NCBI RefSeq assembly: GCF_027359675.1
Contig: NZ_CP114786.1
Coordinates: 1,554,501 to 1,618,500, forward strand
Origin: Roseibium sp. Sym1
GTDB taxonomy: Bacteria > Pseudomonadota > Alphaproteobacteria > Rhizobiales > Stappiaceae
DNA length: 64,000 bases
Reading direction: 5' to 3'
The notes under the pieces were generated by a model. The model did not search any database, had not been told where the DNA came from, and worked only from the letters and a program-made list of their open reading frames with translations. Position numbers and translations under genes: made by a program. How positions within the stretch are numbered: the stretch's first letter is position 1; each line of letters opens with the position of its first letter. Positions 50,564 through 61,273 of the stretch are shown one piece after another.

Positions 50564-50881
50564 ATGCTCGTCACCACGACCAACACCATTCAGGGCCGGG
50601 ACCTGGACTACAAGGGCCTGGTGACGGGCGAGGCGATCCTCGGGGCGAACCTGTTCAAGGATCTCTTTGCCGGCATTCGCGACATTGTGGGCGGCCGCTC
50701 CGGGGCCTATGAAGAAGAACTCGCCAAGGCACGCGAGATCGCCGTCGCGGAAATGTGCCAGCAGGCGCAGTCCCTTGGCGGCAATGCCGTTATCGGGGTC
50801 GATCTCGACTACGAGACCGTCGGCCAGAACGGCTCCATGCTGATGGTCAGCGCCACGGGCACGGCGGTAACCGTCCGCTAG
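50564..50881 (+). CDS. YbjQ/UPF0145 family protein
   Basis: 105-aa cytosolic protein that forms pentamers in known structures. Family core [20 protein letters not shown] and [18 protein letters not shown]; the role is uncertain, with heavy-metal binding proposed. The ATG at 50564 is preceded by GAGGAG. Confidence 0.9.
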   Translation: MLVTTTNTIQGRDLDYKGLVTGEAILGANLFKDLFAGIRDIVGGRSGAYEEELAKAREIAVAEMCQQAQSLGGNAVIGVDLDYETVGQNGSMLMVSATGTAVTVR

Positions 50882-50891
50882 GTGACGGGCC

Positions 50892-51482
50892 ATGCCCCCG
50901 ACATACCGGATCGTCCCGGGCTTTCCCCAAACCGAACGGCCCGTTGCCGTGCGTCTGTTCTGGCAGGCCTTTGCCGGCAAGCTGGGCAGGGTAATGGCGC
51001 CGGAGGACAAGGCGCTCGCCTTCCTTGAACGGGTGATCAATCCGGATTTTGCCGTCAGCGCGCTGTCCCCCGAAGGCGGGCTGCTCGGACTTGCCGGTTT
51101 CAAGACCGATCAGGGCGCCCTTATCGGCGGCGGTCTTGGTGACATGACGGCGGTCTACGGCCTGTTTGGCGGCACCTGGCGCGGGCTCCTGCTGGATACG
51201 CTGGAGCGGGAAACCGAAGACGGCTGCCTGCTGATGGACGGCATCTTCGTTGCCGAGGACGCCCGCGGCCGCGGCATTGGCGGCGCGCTGCTCGAGGCCG
51301 TTTTCACCGAAGCCCGCAGCCGCAACCTCTCCAGGGTCCGCCTCGACGTGATCAACACCAATCCCCGCGCGAAGGCTCTTTACGAGCGCAAGGGCTTCAA
51401 AGCCGTCAGCGAAGAAAAGACGGGGATCCTGGAACTCCTGTTCGGCTTTTCCTCCTCAACGCGCATGGCGCGGACGGTCTAG
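50892..51482 (+). CDS. GNAT family N-acetyltransferase
   Basis: 196-aa enzyme. The acetyl-CoA binding motif is FVAEDARGRGIGGALLEAVF, and NTNPRAKALYERKGFKAV ends the GNAT fold. It is 10 bp after ybjQ, so is probably cotranscribed. Substrate unknown. Confidence 0.9.
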   Translation: MPPTYRIVPGFPQTERPVAVRLFWQAFAGKLGRVMAPEDKALAFLERVINPDFAVSALSPEGGLLGLAGFKTDQGALIGGGLGDMTAVYGLFGGTWRGLLLDTLERETEDGCLLMDGIFVAEDARGRGIGGALLEAVFTEARSRNLSRVRLDVINTNPRAKALYERKGFKAVSEEKTGILELLFGFSSSTRMARTV

Positions 51483-51507
51483 GGCATGCCTTGTCAATCC
51501 TTGTCCC

Positions 51508-51660
51508 GATGTCACCCCGGACAAGCGCAGCGCAGATCCGGGGCCTACTCGCAGGTCCGCTTGCTGAAGCCATAGCTGCTTTCACGCATGGGGCCTTCGC
51601 CAAAACAGGTCTCTGGAAATGAGCAGGTCCCGGGTCTCGCGTTGCTCGCCCGGGGTGACA
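51508..51660. repeat. BIME-like REP pair, copy 2
   Basis: GTCACCCCGGACAAGCGCAG at the left and CGTTGCTCGCCCGGGGTGAC at the right. In reverse complement this matches the pair at 8848-9019. It lies between the GNAT gene and the agmatinase-like gene. Confidence 0.62.
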
Positions 51661-51785
51661 CCGGGCATTGTCGTGGCGCTTTGCATCCTGATGATCAGTT
51701 CGTCGCTACAACACGTCACATGCCGCCTTTTCCACCCTCTGGTTTGATGCTCTATTGCCGGAAGTCACCAAACGGGAGCATAGGA

Positions 51786-52739
51786 ATGTCCTCACACGGC
51801 TATGAAGGCGGACGGTTGAACCTGCCCTTTGTCGGCATCTGCACGTTCGGCAAGTCGCCCTATCAGCCGGACTGGGACGCGATCGACGCGGATGTCGCGG
51901 TGCTGGGCGCACCGTTCGATTTCGGCACCCAGTGGCGCTCGGGTGCACGCATGGGTCCGCGTGCCATCCGGGAGGCCTCGACGCTGTTCTCCTTCGGCCA
52001 TGCCGGGGCCTATGACTTCGAGGACGACATCACCTACCTGCCGGCGGAAACCACCCGGATGGTCGATCTGGGCGACGCGGATATCGTCCACACCGACACG
52101 ATCGAAAGCCACCGGCGCATCGAGTTCGGCGTGCGCAAGATCCTCGCCGCCGGGGCCCTGCCGGTGGTGCTCGGCGGCGACCATTCGGTCAACATTCCCT
52201 GCATCAACGCCTTTGACGGTGAAGACCCGATCCACGTGGTGCAGATCGACGCCCATCTCGATTTTGTCGACGAACGCCACGGCGTGCGCTACGGCCACGG
52301 CAATCCGATGCGCCGGGCAGCGGAAAAACCCTATGTGACCGGCCTTTCCCAGATCGGCATCCGCAATGTGTCGTCGACGGCGCGGGACGGCTATGAGGCC
52401 GCGCGGCGCATGGGCTCCGACATCCAGTCGGTGCGCCACGTGCGCAAGCTCGGCACCGCAGGCATGCTGGCGCGCATTCCGGAGGGAAAGCGCTATTACC
52501 TCACCATCGACATCGACGCGTTCGATCCGTCGATCGCGCCGGGAACCGGCACGCCCAGCCATGGCGGCTTTCTCTATTACGAGGTGCTGGAACTGATCGA
52601 CGGCCTTGCCAAACGCGGCGACATTGTCGGCATCGACCTGGTGGAAGTGGCGCCGGATTACGATCCGACGGGCACCACCAGCATCCTGGCGGCACAGATC
52701 CTGATGAACACGATCGGCCGTGTGCTGCATCACCGGTAA
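51786..52739 (+). CDS. speB: Agmatinase-family ureohydrolase
   Basis: 317-aa manganese enzyme that releases urea from agmatine or a related guanidino compound. Metal ligands in LGGDHSVNIP, QIDAHLDFVDER and TIDIDAFDPSIAPGTGTPSH. A GGGAG ribosome-binding site precedes ATG 51786; the upstream in-frame start at 51588 lies in repeats. The family also holds guanidinobutyrases, so substrate is not certain. Confidence 0.85.
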   Translation: MSSHGYEGGRLNLPFVGICTFGKSPYQPDWDAIDADVAVLGAPFDFGTQWRSGARMGPRAIREASTLFSFGHAGAYDFEDDITYLPAETTRMVDLGDADIVHTDTIESHRRIEFGVRKILAAGALPVVLGGDHSVNIPCINAFDGEDPIHVVQIDAHLDFVDERHGVRYGHGNPMRRAAEKPYVTGLSQIGIRNVSSTARDGYEAARRMGSDIQSVRHVRKLGTAGMLARIPEGKRYYLTIDIDAFDPSIAPGTGTPSHGGFLYYEVLELIDGLAKRGDIVGIDLVEVAPDYDPTGTTSILAAQILMNTIGRVLHHR

Positions 52740-52772
52740 CGGCAAAGGCATTCTTGCCAAGCCTGGGCCACG

Positions 52773-53978
52773 TCAAGGAGCGTCCTGCGTCCAGAGCTCG
52801 GCCAGGGCAACCATGGCCAGCAGCTTGAGCGTGTTGCCGTAATAATCTTCATCTTCTATCGGACGGGACACCAGTGCGGACCAGAGCGCGTCGGACCAGT
52901 CCCGGTCGGCGCCCGGATCACCGGTGCCGCCGAGCGCGGCGGCGGCGAAGACGGCAAGGAAGGCTGCTGAGCCGGTCTCGCGGTCGTCGGGAATACTGCC
53001 GTCCAGCCGGTAGGTCGTGGCAATCCGCGATGGATCCCGCCCGGAGGCGTCCTGGATCCACCGGTTGATTGTCCGCAGATGCGCTTCCGCCCGGCCATCA
53101 CCGGTTTCAAGCAGGTCGAGCGCAAGACGCCAGGGATAGCGCAGGGCATTCCACGAAAACCAGCCGTCGCTCTCGCCTTCCAGAAAATTCGCCCCGGCAG
53201 GTTGGGGCTTGTCAGGGAGGCCAATCAGAAAATCGGGTACCAGGCCTGTTTCGGAGGCATGATCGTTGGAAAGTCCGCCCCAGACCGAGTAACCCCGGTC
53301 CCGGATTTGCCGCCACCTGTGGCCATCCTCTTGGCTGTTCGCGGCGAAAGCGGCGAAACTGCCAGGCATGAAATCCGACGACCGGGAGGCGGTTGCATAA
53401 TCGTCATCCGTGGCCCAGTCGCCGAGACGCATCATACCGTCCGGCGTGACCTCATGCTCAAGGATGGCCGCTTGCGCCTGCAGGAAGGCATCGCGATAAC
53501 CGCCCCAGCGCCGGTCGGCAAGCAGGAGAGCCAGAGCGATATCAAGGTCGCCATCGGTGGCCGACATATTGCCGCCATCCGCCCCGTCGCGGCAATCCCG
53601 CGTCTGGTTCCAGGCCATCAGCCCAGGATCGGACGCCGCAGGATGCGCCCTGTAGAACGCCAACATGCCGTCAAACAGGCGTCGGACGCCCGGTTCGCGG
53701 CCGGCCATGTGGACAAGCGCAAGCATGCCATAGCCATGCGCCTCCGATACCGTAAGCGTGTTCGACGCGCTGCCGCCCCAGGCCGGCCTGCCGTCGCCGG
53801 AAATGTCGACAAAGGCACCGCCGCAGCCTTCCCGAAAGTAGACCCTCTTCCAGTCCGACCAGAACCTGTCGAGCGCCTCGAGACGCTCGGATTTGGAAAC
53901 AGAGGGGAAAACGGGCTCCGAGCCGACTTTTGTGCCTGTTAGGGCAAGCAACAAGGCAAAGACGATCATCCGAACCAT
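52773..53978 (-). CDS. Glycoside hydrolase family 8 protein, secreted
   Basis: 401-aa GH8 enzyme (endoglucanase type) from MVRMIVFALLLALTG, which is the signal peptide. The GH8 signature is SATDGDLDIALALLLADRRW; the probable proton donor is the Glu in VSEAHGYGMLA. In bacteria GH8 enzymes often accompany cellulose synthase, but no bcs genes are present here. Convergent with speB. Confidence 0.88.
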   Translation of the reverse strand: MVRMIVFALLLALTGTKVGSEPVFPSVSKSERLEALDRFWSDWKRVYFREGCGGAFVDISGDGRPAWGGSASNTLTVSEAHGYGMLALVHMAGREPGVRRLFDGMLAFYRAHPAASDPGLMAWNQTRDCRDGADGGNMSATDGDLDIALALLLADRRWGGYRDAFLQAQAAILEHEVTPDGMMRLGDWATDDDYATASRSSDFMPGSFAAFAANSQEDGHRWRQIRDRGYSVWGGLSNDHASETGLVPDFLIGLPDKPQPAGANFLEGESDGWFSWNALRYPWRLALDLLETGDGRAEAHLRTINRWIQDASGRDPSRIATTYRLDGSIPDDRETGSAAFLAVFAAAALGGTGDPGADRDWSDALWSALVSRPIEDEDYYGNTLKLLAMVALAELWTQDAP

Positions 53979-54065
53979 GAAGCCCCCTTTTGGGTGCGTG
54001 TTCGCGCAGAATATGCAGCCGACGCAAGTCATACGGCTTGCAACCGGCTGCTTGCGTCGTCGTCA

Positions 54066-54135
54066 GGCGACCCCGGTCCTCCGGCTTTGTCGAAGTCCGG
54101 GGTCAGTCCGTCTCGGACAGGTCCCGAGCGTCATC
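54066..54135. repeat. REP-like repeat between GH8 and cysK genes
   Basis: GACCCCGGTCCTCC ... GTCCGGGGTC forms an imperfect palindrome resembling one unit of the BIME-like pairs. Confidence 0.45.
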
Positions 54136-54174
54136 CGGACCCGATGGTCCGCCGCCATCACGAGCGGCGTCGGC

Positions 54175-55134
<960 letters not shown>

Positions 55135-55276
55135 GACTGGTCTCCCTGATTGGCCGGGGTTGTGCTCCGGCCTCATTCCTTGCTTGAAACGGTAACATAA
55201 TACGGGGTCCCGCAAGTTATAAGAGGCGTTGGATGCCTTTGCGTTCAACCCGGTAAAACCTTTTTCCAGAATTGGA

Positions 55277-55936
55277 CTAGCTGTTGGAAAGAAGAAGCTC
55301 CGGCAGCTTCGTCATATCGTCGAACAGGATACCGCCGGCCGCCGTCATCGCGTCCCGGTCGCAGGCCGGATCCTCGGCAAAGGCGTAGACGCGCATGCCG
55401 GCCGACCGGGCCGCCATCACGCCCGGGACGCTGTCCTCGACGACAACACATGTTTCCGGAGCATGGCCCATCTTGCGCGCCGCCAGCAGGAACACGTCCG
55501 GCGCCGGTTTGCCGCGTTCGCAATCCTGGGCGGAGAACAGTTTTCCCTCGAGCCTCGGCAGAAGGCCGGAACTGCCGAGCGTGGCGCGCATCTTCTGGTA
55601 TCTGCCCGAGGAGCCGACGCAATAGGGCAGGCCCATATCCTCCAGCCGGTCGAGAACGCCCTCGATGCCGCGGATTGCCGGCACCCCTGCCTCGAAGCTT
55701 TCCAGATCGCGCCTGCGGACCTGGTCCGGCCAGTCTTCCGGCAGCTTTTGCCCGACCAGCGCCTCGACCAGCCGCTGCACATCCTCCAGCGTGCGGCCCA
55801 TGAACTGTTTCTGGCAGTCCGAACCGGTCATCGGATGGCCGAGCGCCGTGACTATCTCCGCCATGTTACGGTTGGTGAAGCGCTCCGTGTCGACGAGCAC
55901 GCCGTCACAGTCGAAAATGACGAGGCTGGGGATCAT
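55277..55936 (-). CDS. HAD-IA family phosphatase
   Basis: 219-aa HAD hydrolase. Motif [12 protein letters not shown], motif II around YCVGSSGRY, and [16 protein letters not shown] motif IV. Resembles phosphoglycolate/beta-phosphoglucomutase-type enzymes, but substrate is unclear. It lies 19 bp after dut on the same strand. The start at 55936 fits the family; a longer frame overlaps dut. Confidence 0.88.
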   Translation of the reverse strand: MIPSLVIFDCDGVLVDTERFTNRNMAEIVTALGHPMTGSDCQKQFMGRTLEDVQRLVEALVGQKLPEDWPDQVRRRDLESFEAGVPAIRGIEGVLDRLEDMGLPYCVGSSGRYQKMRATLGSSGLLPRLEGKLFSAQDCERGKPAPDVFLLAARKMGHAPETCVVVEDSVPGVMAARSAGMRVYAFAEDPACDRDAMTAAGGILFDDMTKLPELLLSNS

Positions 55937-55955
55937 GACCTGGTGTCCTGACGTG

Positions 55956-56405
55956 TCATTTGCGGCCGGTGGAGCCGAAACCACCCGCCCCGCGCTCCGT
56001 GTCGGACAATGTCTCGACTTCCGTGATGCGCGCCTGGAGGACCGGCGCGATCACCATCTGGGCAATTCGCTCGCCGCGGGCGATCTCGAACGGCGCAACG
56101 CCGAGATTGATCAGGATGACCTTGACCTCACCCCGGTAGTCGGCGTCGATCGTGCCAGGTGTATTGAGGACAGTTACGCCGTGTTTGGCGGCAAGGCCCG
56201 ACCGGGGCCGCACCTGGGCCTCGTAACCCGCAGGCAGCGCCATCGCCAGTCCGGTCGGCACCAGGGCCCGTTCGCCGGGTGCGAGGGACATGGGCGCCTC
56301 GACCGCGGCGAGCAGGTCGAGCCCGGCGGCAAGCTCGGACTGGTAGGCGGGCAGCGGCAGGTCCCGGCCGTGGTCAAGGCGTTTGAATTCCAGCGTGACG
56401 GTCAT
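55956..56405 (-). CDS. dut: dUTPase
   Basis: 149-aa trimeric dUTP pyrophosphatase. Motifs: [70 protein letters not shown]. All five are intact. An alternative start is at 56414. Confidence 0.95.
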   Translation of the reverse strand: MTVTLEFKRLDHGRDLPLPAYQSELAAGLDLLAAVEAPMSLAPGERALVPTGLAMALPAGYEAQVRPRSGLAAKHGVTVLNTPGTIDADYRGEVKVILINLGVAPFEIARGERIAQMVIAPVLQARITEVETLSDTERGAGGFGSTGRK

Positions 56406-56581
56406 GTGAGGCATCCGGCAATGAGTGTTGCCGCGAGTGACGACATTCGCGGCCCTCTGTCAAGATTGGCAAGGGAAGACGAATTATTCCGGCTTCAAGC
56501 CGGGGATCCACTTGAAGTCGCAATCGTCTCCTGAAACACTCTGCCCCATCGTAATGTTGCCGTGTTCGGGAGATTTGCAAC

Positions 56582-57001
56582 ATGAGACAATTGATATTTG
56601 CCCTCACCGCCGGCGTTTTGCTGGCAACCACCCCTTCAGCGCTTGCGCAGACCGTCGGATTTGCCGATGCCATCAAGATCCTGGCGGCGAGCTGCGGCAA
56701 GGACATCGAGAGTTACTGCAAGTCGGCAACGCTGGCGAACAACCAGATCATGCAGTGCCTTGACAAGAACCAGGCCAAGGTCTCGCAGAAATGCAATGCC
56801 GACCGCGTCACCGTCGTCGCGCTGATCCAGGAACGTCTCGCTGCGCAGGCCGCCGCGCCCAAGATCTGCGAGCGCGATGCCGCGCAGCGCTGCAAGGGCG
56901 TGAAGCCGGGAGCAGGCCATATCCTGCGTTGCCTGCTGAAGGCGCAGCCTTCCGTCAGCGAGAAATGCAACACCGCCATCGATCTGGCCGGCTACCGTTA
57001 A
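56582..57001 (+). CDS. Secreted cysteine-rich repeat protein
   Basis: 139-aa periplasmic protein. Signal peptide RQLIFALTAGVLLATTPSAL with AQ at the cleavage site. The mature protein has eight Cys arranged in two related repeats (SCGKDIESYCKSATLANNQI, ICERDAAQRCKGVKPGAGHI), as in Golgi-apparatus Cys-rich repeat domains (PF00839-like). It is 20 bp upstream of the OmpA-type gene and likely cotranscribed. Function unknown. Confidence 0.75.
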   Translation: MRQLIFALTAGVLLATTPSALAQTVGFADAIKILAASCGKDIESYCKSATLANNQIMQCLDKNQAKVSQKCNADRVTVVALIQERLAAQAAAPKICERDAAQRCKGVKPGAGHILRCLLKAQPSVSEKCNTAIDLAGYR

Positions 57002-57021
57002 GACCGCGTGGGAGATTATCA

Positions 57022-57603
57022 ATGACCAGGATCCTTCTGGCCGCCGTTTCGGCCACCTTCCTCGCCGTCTCCGCCAGCGGTGCGTCGGCGCAGACCAAGT
57101 TGAGCCGCAACGAAATCATCAATTCGCTCCAGGGCGCACAGCAGGAAGTCGACCTCAGTGCCGACCAGCTGCAGAAAGCCGCGCTGGAAAACATCCAGAA
57201 ATATCCGGGCGCCAACTCGCCGAACACCTTGCCGCTGGCGGACAAGCTGGCATCCCTGCGCCAGTTCAATGTCGAAATAACCTTCGATTTCGACAGCGCC
57301 CGCATCAAGCCGGAATCCTACGAAACCGTCGGCCTGATCGCGGATGCACTGCACACGCCCTATCTGCAGGGTCAGACGTTCTTCATCGTCGGCCACACGG
57401 ACGCCAAGGGCGCCCGCGAGTACAATCTGGACCTGTCGCTGAAACGGGCAATGGCGGTGCGCGAGGCCCTCGTCACCACCTTCCGCGTTCCAGGCCAATA
57501 TCTCTTTGCCGTCGGGCTTGGAGAGGAGCAGCTGCGCGACCCCTCCAATCCGGACGCCGCCGTCAACCGGCGCGTTCAGCTGATCAACATGGGCTACAAG
57601 TAA
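57022..57603 (+). CDS. OmpA-family protein
   Basis: 193-aa exported protein. Signal peptide ILLAAVSATFLAVSASGASA. The C-terminal OmpA-like peptidoglycan-binding domain includes ITFDFDSARIKPESYETVGL and IVGHTDAKGAREYNLDLSLK. No lipobox is seen. It probably links to the wall, with its partner the Cys-rich protein. A frame starting upstream overlaps the Cys-rich gene and is rejected. A terminator follows. Confidence 0.9.
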   Translation: MTRILLAAVSATFLAVSASGASAQTKLSRNEIINSLQGAQQEVDLSADQLQKAALENIQKYPGANSPNTLPLADKLASLRQFNVEITFDFDSARIKPESYETVGLIADALHTPYLQGQTFFIVGHTDAKGAREYNLDLSLKRAMAVREALVTTFRVPGQYLFAVGLGEEQLRDPSNPDAAVNRRVQLINMGYK

Positions 57604-57620
57604 TCCGTCCGGGCCACGGC

Positions 57621-57655
57621 GGACCGCTCGGCACTCCCGAGCGGTCCGTTTGAAC
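57621..57655 (+). terminator. Rho-independent terminator of OmpA-type gene
   Basis: GGACCGCTCGG-CACTC-CCGAGCGGTCC has an 11-bp perfect stem and is followed by GTTTG. Confidence 0.75.
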
Positions 57656-57780
57656 AGTCTTGGGGCATTTTAATTATTGTTCGGGAATGCTGAACGAGCT
57701 TTCTTTGATTTCAGATCTAATCCTGGCCCGGAAAACGCTTATTTTCACAAGATGGCAAGGATTGACCAAGGAGTGGCTCC

Positions 57781-58569
57781 ATGACAGCAGCGCCTGTCAG
57801 CATTTCGCCCGTCTTTTTCGCGCATGGCGCACCGACGCTCGCCCTTGAGGACACGGCTGCGAGCCGGTTCCTGAAAGGCTTCGCAGCGACGCAGCCGAGA
57901 CCAGGGGCCATCGTGATCCTGTCCGCGCACTGGGAGACCGAAGGGCTGAAAATGTCCGCTCCCGGCCCGTTGCGCACCTATCACGATTTCCGGGGCTTTC
58001 CGGCACCGCTTTACGACATTTCCTATCCGGTGGAGGCCGACGAGGCCCATGTCGACGAAGCCGCGCGTCTTCTGGAAGCCGCGGGTCATGACCTGGAACT
58101 GGACAGCGACCGGGGACTGGACCACGGCGCCTGGGTGCCGCTGTCGCTGGCCTATCCGGACGCCAACATTCCCGTGGTCGCCCTGTCCCTGCCACATGAC
58201 AGCACCCCGTCTTCGGTCTATGCCCTCGGCAAGGCCCTGGCACCGTTGAAAGACAAGGGTGTCCTCATCGCCGGATCCGGCAGCACGACACACAATCTGT
58301 ACGAATTCGGGCCGCAGGGATCCGCAACGCCCGCCTGGGCCGCGGAATTCGACCGCTGGCTGGACGACGGACTCCAGTCCGGGTCGATCGGGTATTTCGA
58401 CGACCTGAACAAGGCTCCGGGCTTCCGGCGCAATCATCCCACGGACGAACACCTGCTGCCGCTGTTCTTCGCTTTCGGCGCGGGAGGACCCGATGCCCGG
58501 GCACAGCTGCTCCATCGCAGCTACGAATACGGCTCGATCAGCATGAGCTATTTCCGCTTCGCGGCCTGA
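57781..58569 (+). CDS. DODA-type extradiol ring-opening dioxygenase
   Basis: 262-aa LigB/YgiD-type enzyme. Metal-binding and catalytic His in VFFAHGAPTLAL, VILSAHWET and DRGLDHGAWVPLSLAY. Family members open catechol rings such as DOPA; real substrate unknown. ATG 57781 follows GGAG. Convergent with coaBC. Confidence 0.9.
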   Translation: MTAAPVSISPVFFAHGAPTLALEDTAASRFLKGFAATQPRPGAIVILSAHWETEGLKMSAPGPLRTYHDFRGFPAPLYDISYPVEADEAHVDEAARLLEAAGHDLELDSDRGLDHGAWVPLSLAYPDANIPVVALSLPHDSTPSSVYALGKALAPLKDKGVLIAGSGSTTHNLYEFGPQGSATPAWAAEFDRWLDDGLQSGSIGYFDDLNKAPGFRRNHPTDEHLLPLFFAFGAGGPDARAQLLHRSYEYGSISMSYFRFAA

Positions 58570-58597
58570 CTGACAGGCAAAACAGGATCTGACGGTT

Positions 58598-59821
58598 TCA
58601 GTCCGCCAGTGCTTCGGCGGCCCGCGCGATGATCCTGCGGGCCACCTCCGCCTTGTCCAGTTCCGGCCAGTCCTCGACGCCTGTCCGGCTGACCAGGCGT
58701 ATGGTGTTGGCGTCGCCGCCCATGATGCCCGTTGCCGGGCTGACATCGTTGGCGACGATCCAGTCGGCCTTCTTGCGCTGCAGCTTGCCCCGGGCATTGT
58801 CGATCAGGTTCTGGGTCTCGGCGGCAAAGCCGATCAGCAGCTTCGGCCTGAGACTGTCGTGATGACCGATCGTGGCCAGGATGTCCGGATTTTCCGCCAG
58901 TTCCAGGGCGGGCGGCTTGCCGCTGCCGTCCTTCTTGATCTTTTCCGTGCCTTCCGCGGCCACCCGCCAGTCGGCGACCGCCGCCGCCATGATGGCAATG
59001 TCCGCGGGCAGGTTGCTCTCAACCGCGGCCAGCATCGCCGAAGCCGACTCCACGTGGATGACATTGACATTGGCAGGGTCGGGCAAGGTGACAGGACCGG
59101 AGACCAGCGTCACCCGGGCGCCCGCCTCGAAGGCGGCGCGGGCCAGCGCGTGACCCTGCTTGCCGGAGGACCGGTTGGCGATGTAGCGCACCGGATCGAT
59201 CGGCTCGTGGGTCGGTCCGGACGTGATCAGCACGTGCCGGCCGGCGAGCGGCAGGGTACCGGCTTCCATCGCCCTGTCACGCAGCACGGCCTCTGCCGCG
59301 GCCACGATCTCCAGCGGCTCACTCATGCGGCCGATCCCGGCTTCGCCCTTTTCCGCCATTTCGCCGCTGGCCGGGCCGCAGACCGCAACACCGCGCTCCT
59401 GCAGAACCGCCAGATTGCGCTGCGTGGCCGGGTTCTGCCACATTTTCGGGTTCATGGCGGGAGCCAGCAGGACCGGTTTGTCCGTCGCCAGCAGCACTGC
59501 GGTGGCCAGGTCGTCGGCTATTCCGTGGGCCGTTTTGGCCATCAGGTTGGCGGTGGCCGGCGCGACCAGGATCAGGTCGTGATCCCTGGCCAGGCGAATG
59601 TGTCCGACATCGTGTTCCGCTTCCCGGTCGAACAGGCTGGTAAACACCTTTTCCGCCGAAAGGGCCCCGACCGCCAGCGGCGTGATGAATTCTCGGGCTC
59701 CGTTCGTCATCACCGGAATTACCCGGGCGCCACGTTCCTTCAGGCGCCGGATGAGGTCCAGCGACTTGTAGGCCGCAATGCCGCCGCTGATGATCAGCAC
59801 GATCTGCTTGCCGCTCAACAT
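58598..59821 (-). CDS. coaBC: Bifunctional CoaBC
   Basis: 407-aa phosphopantothenoylcysteine decarboxylase/synthetase of CoA synthesis. The flavoprotein CoaC part starts IVLIISGGIAAYKSLDLIRR and has PAMNPKMWQNP. The CoaB part carries ITSGPTHEPIDPVRYIANRS, SGKQGHALARAAF and KADWIVANDVS. Both domains are intact. Confidence 0.96.
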   Translation of the reverse strand: MLSGKQIVLIISGGIAAYKSLDLIRRLKERGARVIPVMTNGAREFITPLAVGALSAEKVFTSLFDREAEHDVGHIRLARDHDLILVAPATANLMAKTAHGIADDLATAVLLATDKPVLLAPAMNPKMWQNPATQRNLAVLQERGVAVCGPASGEMAEKGEAGIGRMSEPLEIVAAAEAVLRDRAMEAGTLPLAGRHVLITSGPTHEPIDPVRYIANRSSGKQGHALARAAFEAGARVTLVSGPVTLPDPANVNVIHVESASAMLAAVESNLPADIAIMAAAVADWRVAAEGTEKIKKDGSGKPPALELAENPDILATIGHHDSLRPKLLIGFAAETQNLIDNARGKLQRKKADWIVANDVSPATGIMGGDANTIRLVSRTGVEDWPELDKAEVARRIIARAAEALAD

Positions 59822-59851
59822 CTGCTCGTAACTCCCGATGGTGGCGGTGAC

Positions 59852-61075
59852 CTAGAATCCCGTGCGGAAATCCCTGGGCGCGGCGGCAATCGTCTGGGCG
59901 CCCTTGCCCGTCACCTGATAGACCGCGAGACCGCGCTGGTTGAGACCGTTGGACTGGAACCGGAACAGGCCGTCGATACCGATGAAGCCGTCGCGATTGG
60001 TCAGGATGCGTTGTTCGAAACGCTGCTGGCCCGCCGACCGGATCAGGCCGGCGGCGAGCGTGACGCCGTCATAGACGAGGCTGGCATTGCGCGGCGGCGC
60101 AGAGCCGTAGGTGCTCTGGTAGCGCTGTGCAAAGGCCAGGAACCCCTTGTCCTCGGGTCCTGCGAACCAGGCACCGGCCAGAGCCGGGTTGTTCTTGATC
60201 TGGGGCGAGTCCCACTGACCGGACCCGAGCAGCTTGACATTGCCGAGATTGGCACCCTGACCGACGAGCGTCTGGACGACCACCGACGGCACGCCGCTCC
60301 CGGCAGGCACGAACAGGGCGTCCACACTGGTCAGGACCGATTTCAGCGACCCGGCCTTGGCGACGAGATCCGACGTGTCCGAACCGTTCAGCTTGTAGCG
60401 CTGGATGGTCGCGATCCGGCCGGCCGTGCGGCCGACTTCCTGGCGGAAGGCGGCTTCGACGACCGCTCCGTATGAACCTTCCGGAACGAGCGCGGCATAG
60501 GACCGTTTCTGCTGGCTGGCGGCGTAGCCGATGATGCGCTTGGTGTCGGTTTCCGGCAGGAAACTGAGCAGGTAGACACCGCGGGCGGCAACGGAGGTGT
60601 CCGTCGAGAACGCGATCACCGGAACGCCGGTCGCGCGGGCTGCCTGGGCGGCTCCGGCGACGGCCGGCGAGAACACCGGCCCGAGGATCAGCTCGGCCCC
60701 CTCCGATATGGCGGCCTGTGCAGCCGCACGGCCGCCCTCGGCGGTGCCGCCGGTGTCCTTCACCAGAAGCTGGACATCGGCGCTCGGGAAATTCTGAAGG
60801 GCAAGGGACGCAGCATTCTTGAACACCGTGCCGATCGACGCATTGCCGCCGGCGCTGGCCAGGGGCAACAGCAATCCGACACGCACGCCTCCGGTTCCGA
60901 TCACTTCTCCCGTGACCTGCGGCTGCGCGCCCGGCTGGACCTGGTCGCCCGGAAGCGAGCCGAGCGACGAGCCGAGACAGCCGCCGAGCAGCATCGTGCC
61001 GGCGCCCGCAAGTGCCGTTTTCAAGAAGATCCGTCTGCGTTGCCTCAGCCCGTCGCCCTGCATTCCGCTTGCCAT
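59852..61075 (-). CDS. LpoA-like penicillin-binding protein activator, lipoprotein
   Basis: 407-aa periplasmic type 1 solute-binding fold of the PBP-activator type. The N terminus combines an RRRIFLKTALAG twin-arginine-like stretch with a lipobox (LLGGC), so it may be a Tat-exported lipoprotein. Domain blocks: VGLLLPLASAGGNASIGTVF and GPVFSPAVAGAAQAARATGV. ABC-substrate-binding function is an alternative. Divergent from rsmI. Confidence 0.8.
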   Translation of the reverse strand: MASGMQGDGLRQRRRIFLKTALAGAGTMLLGGCLGSSLGSLPGDQVQPGAQPQVTGEVIGTGGVRVGLLLPLASAGGNASIGTVFKNAASLALQNFPSADVQLLVKDTGGTAEGGRAAAQAAISEGAELILGPVFSPAVAGAAQAARATGVPVIAFSTDTSVAARGVYLLSFLPETDTKRIIGYAASQQKRSYAALVPEGSYGAVVEAAFRQEVGRTAGRIATIQRYKLNGSDTSDLVAKAGSLKSVLTSVDALFVPAGSGVPSVVVQTLVGQGANLGNVKLLGSGQWDSPQIKNNPALAGAWFAGPEDKGFLAFAQRYQSTYGSAPPRNASLVYDGVTLAAGLIRSAGQQRFEQRILTNRDGFIGIDGLFRFQSNGLNQRGLAVYQVTGKGAQTIAAAPRDFRTGF

Positions 61076-61273
61076 TTCTGTCAATCCACCCTTTGGCAAA
61101 GACTTACGTATTCACTGCCGCCCTGTCCAGTTTTAGCGGTCTTTCAAAGGCATATCGCCCGGATCAATAGTGGAATTTGCCTTGCATCGGTTGTCCCGCG
61201 GCGGTAGCGCAAGGATAAAGAAGCCTCTCCAACAGGTTCCGCCGCAAGACCGGTGGGTACGAAAGGACGTCCC

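Noticed and set aside
58859..60475. 538-aa open frame opposite coaBC and the PBP activator
   Set aside because: Spans two unrelated real genes on the other strand and has no family pattern.
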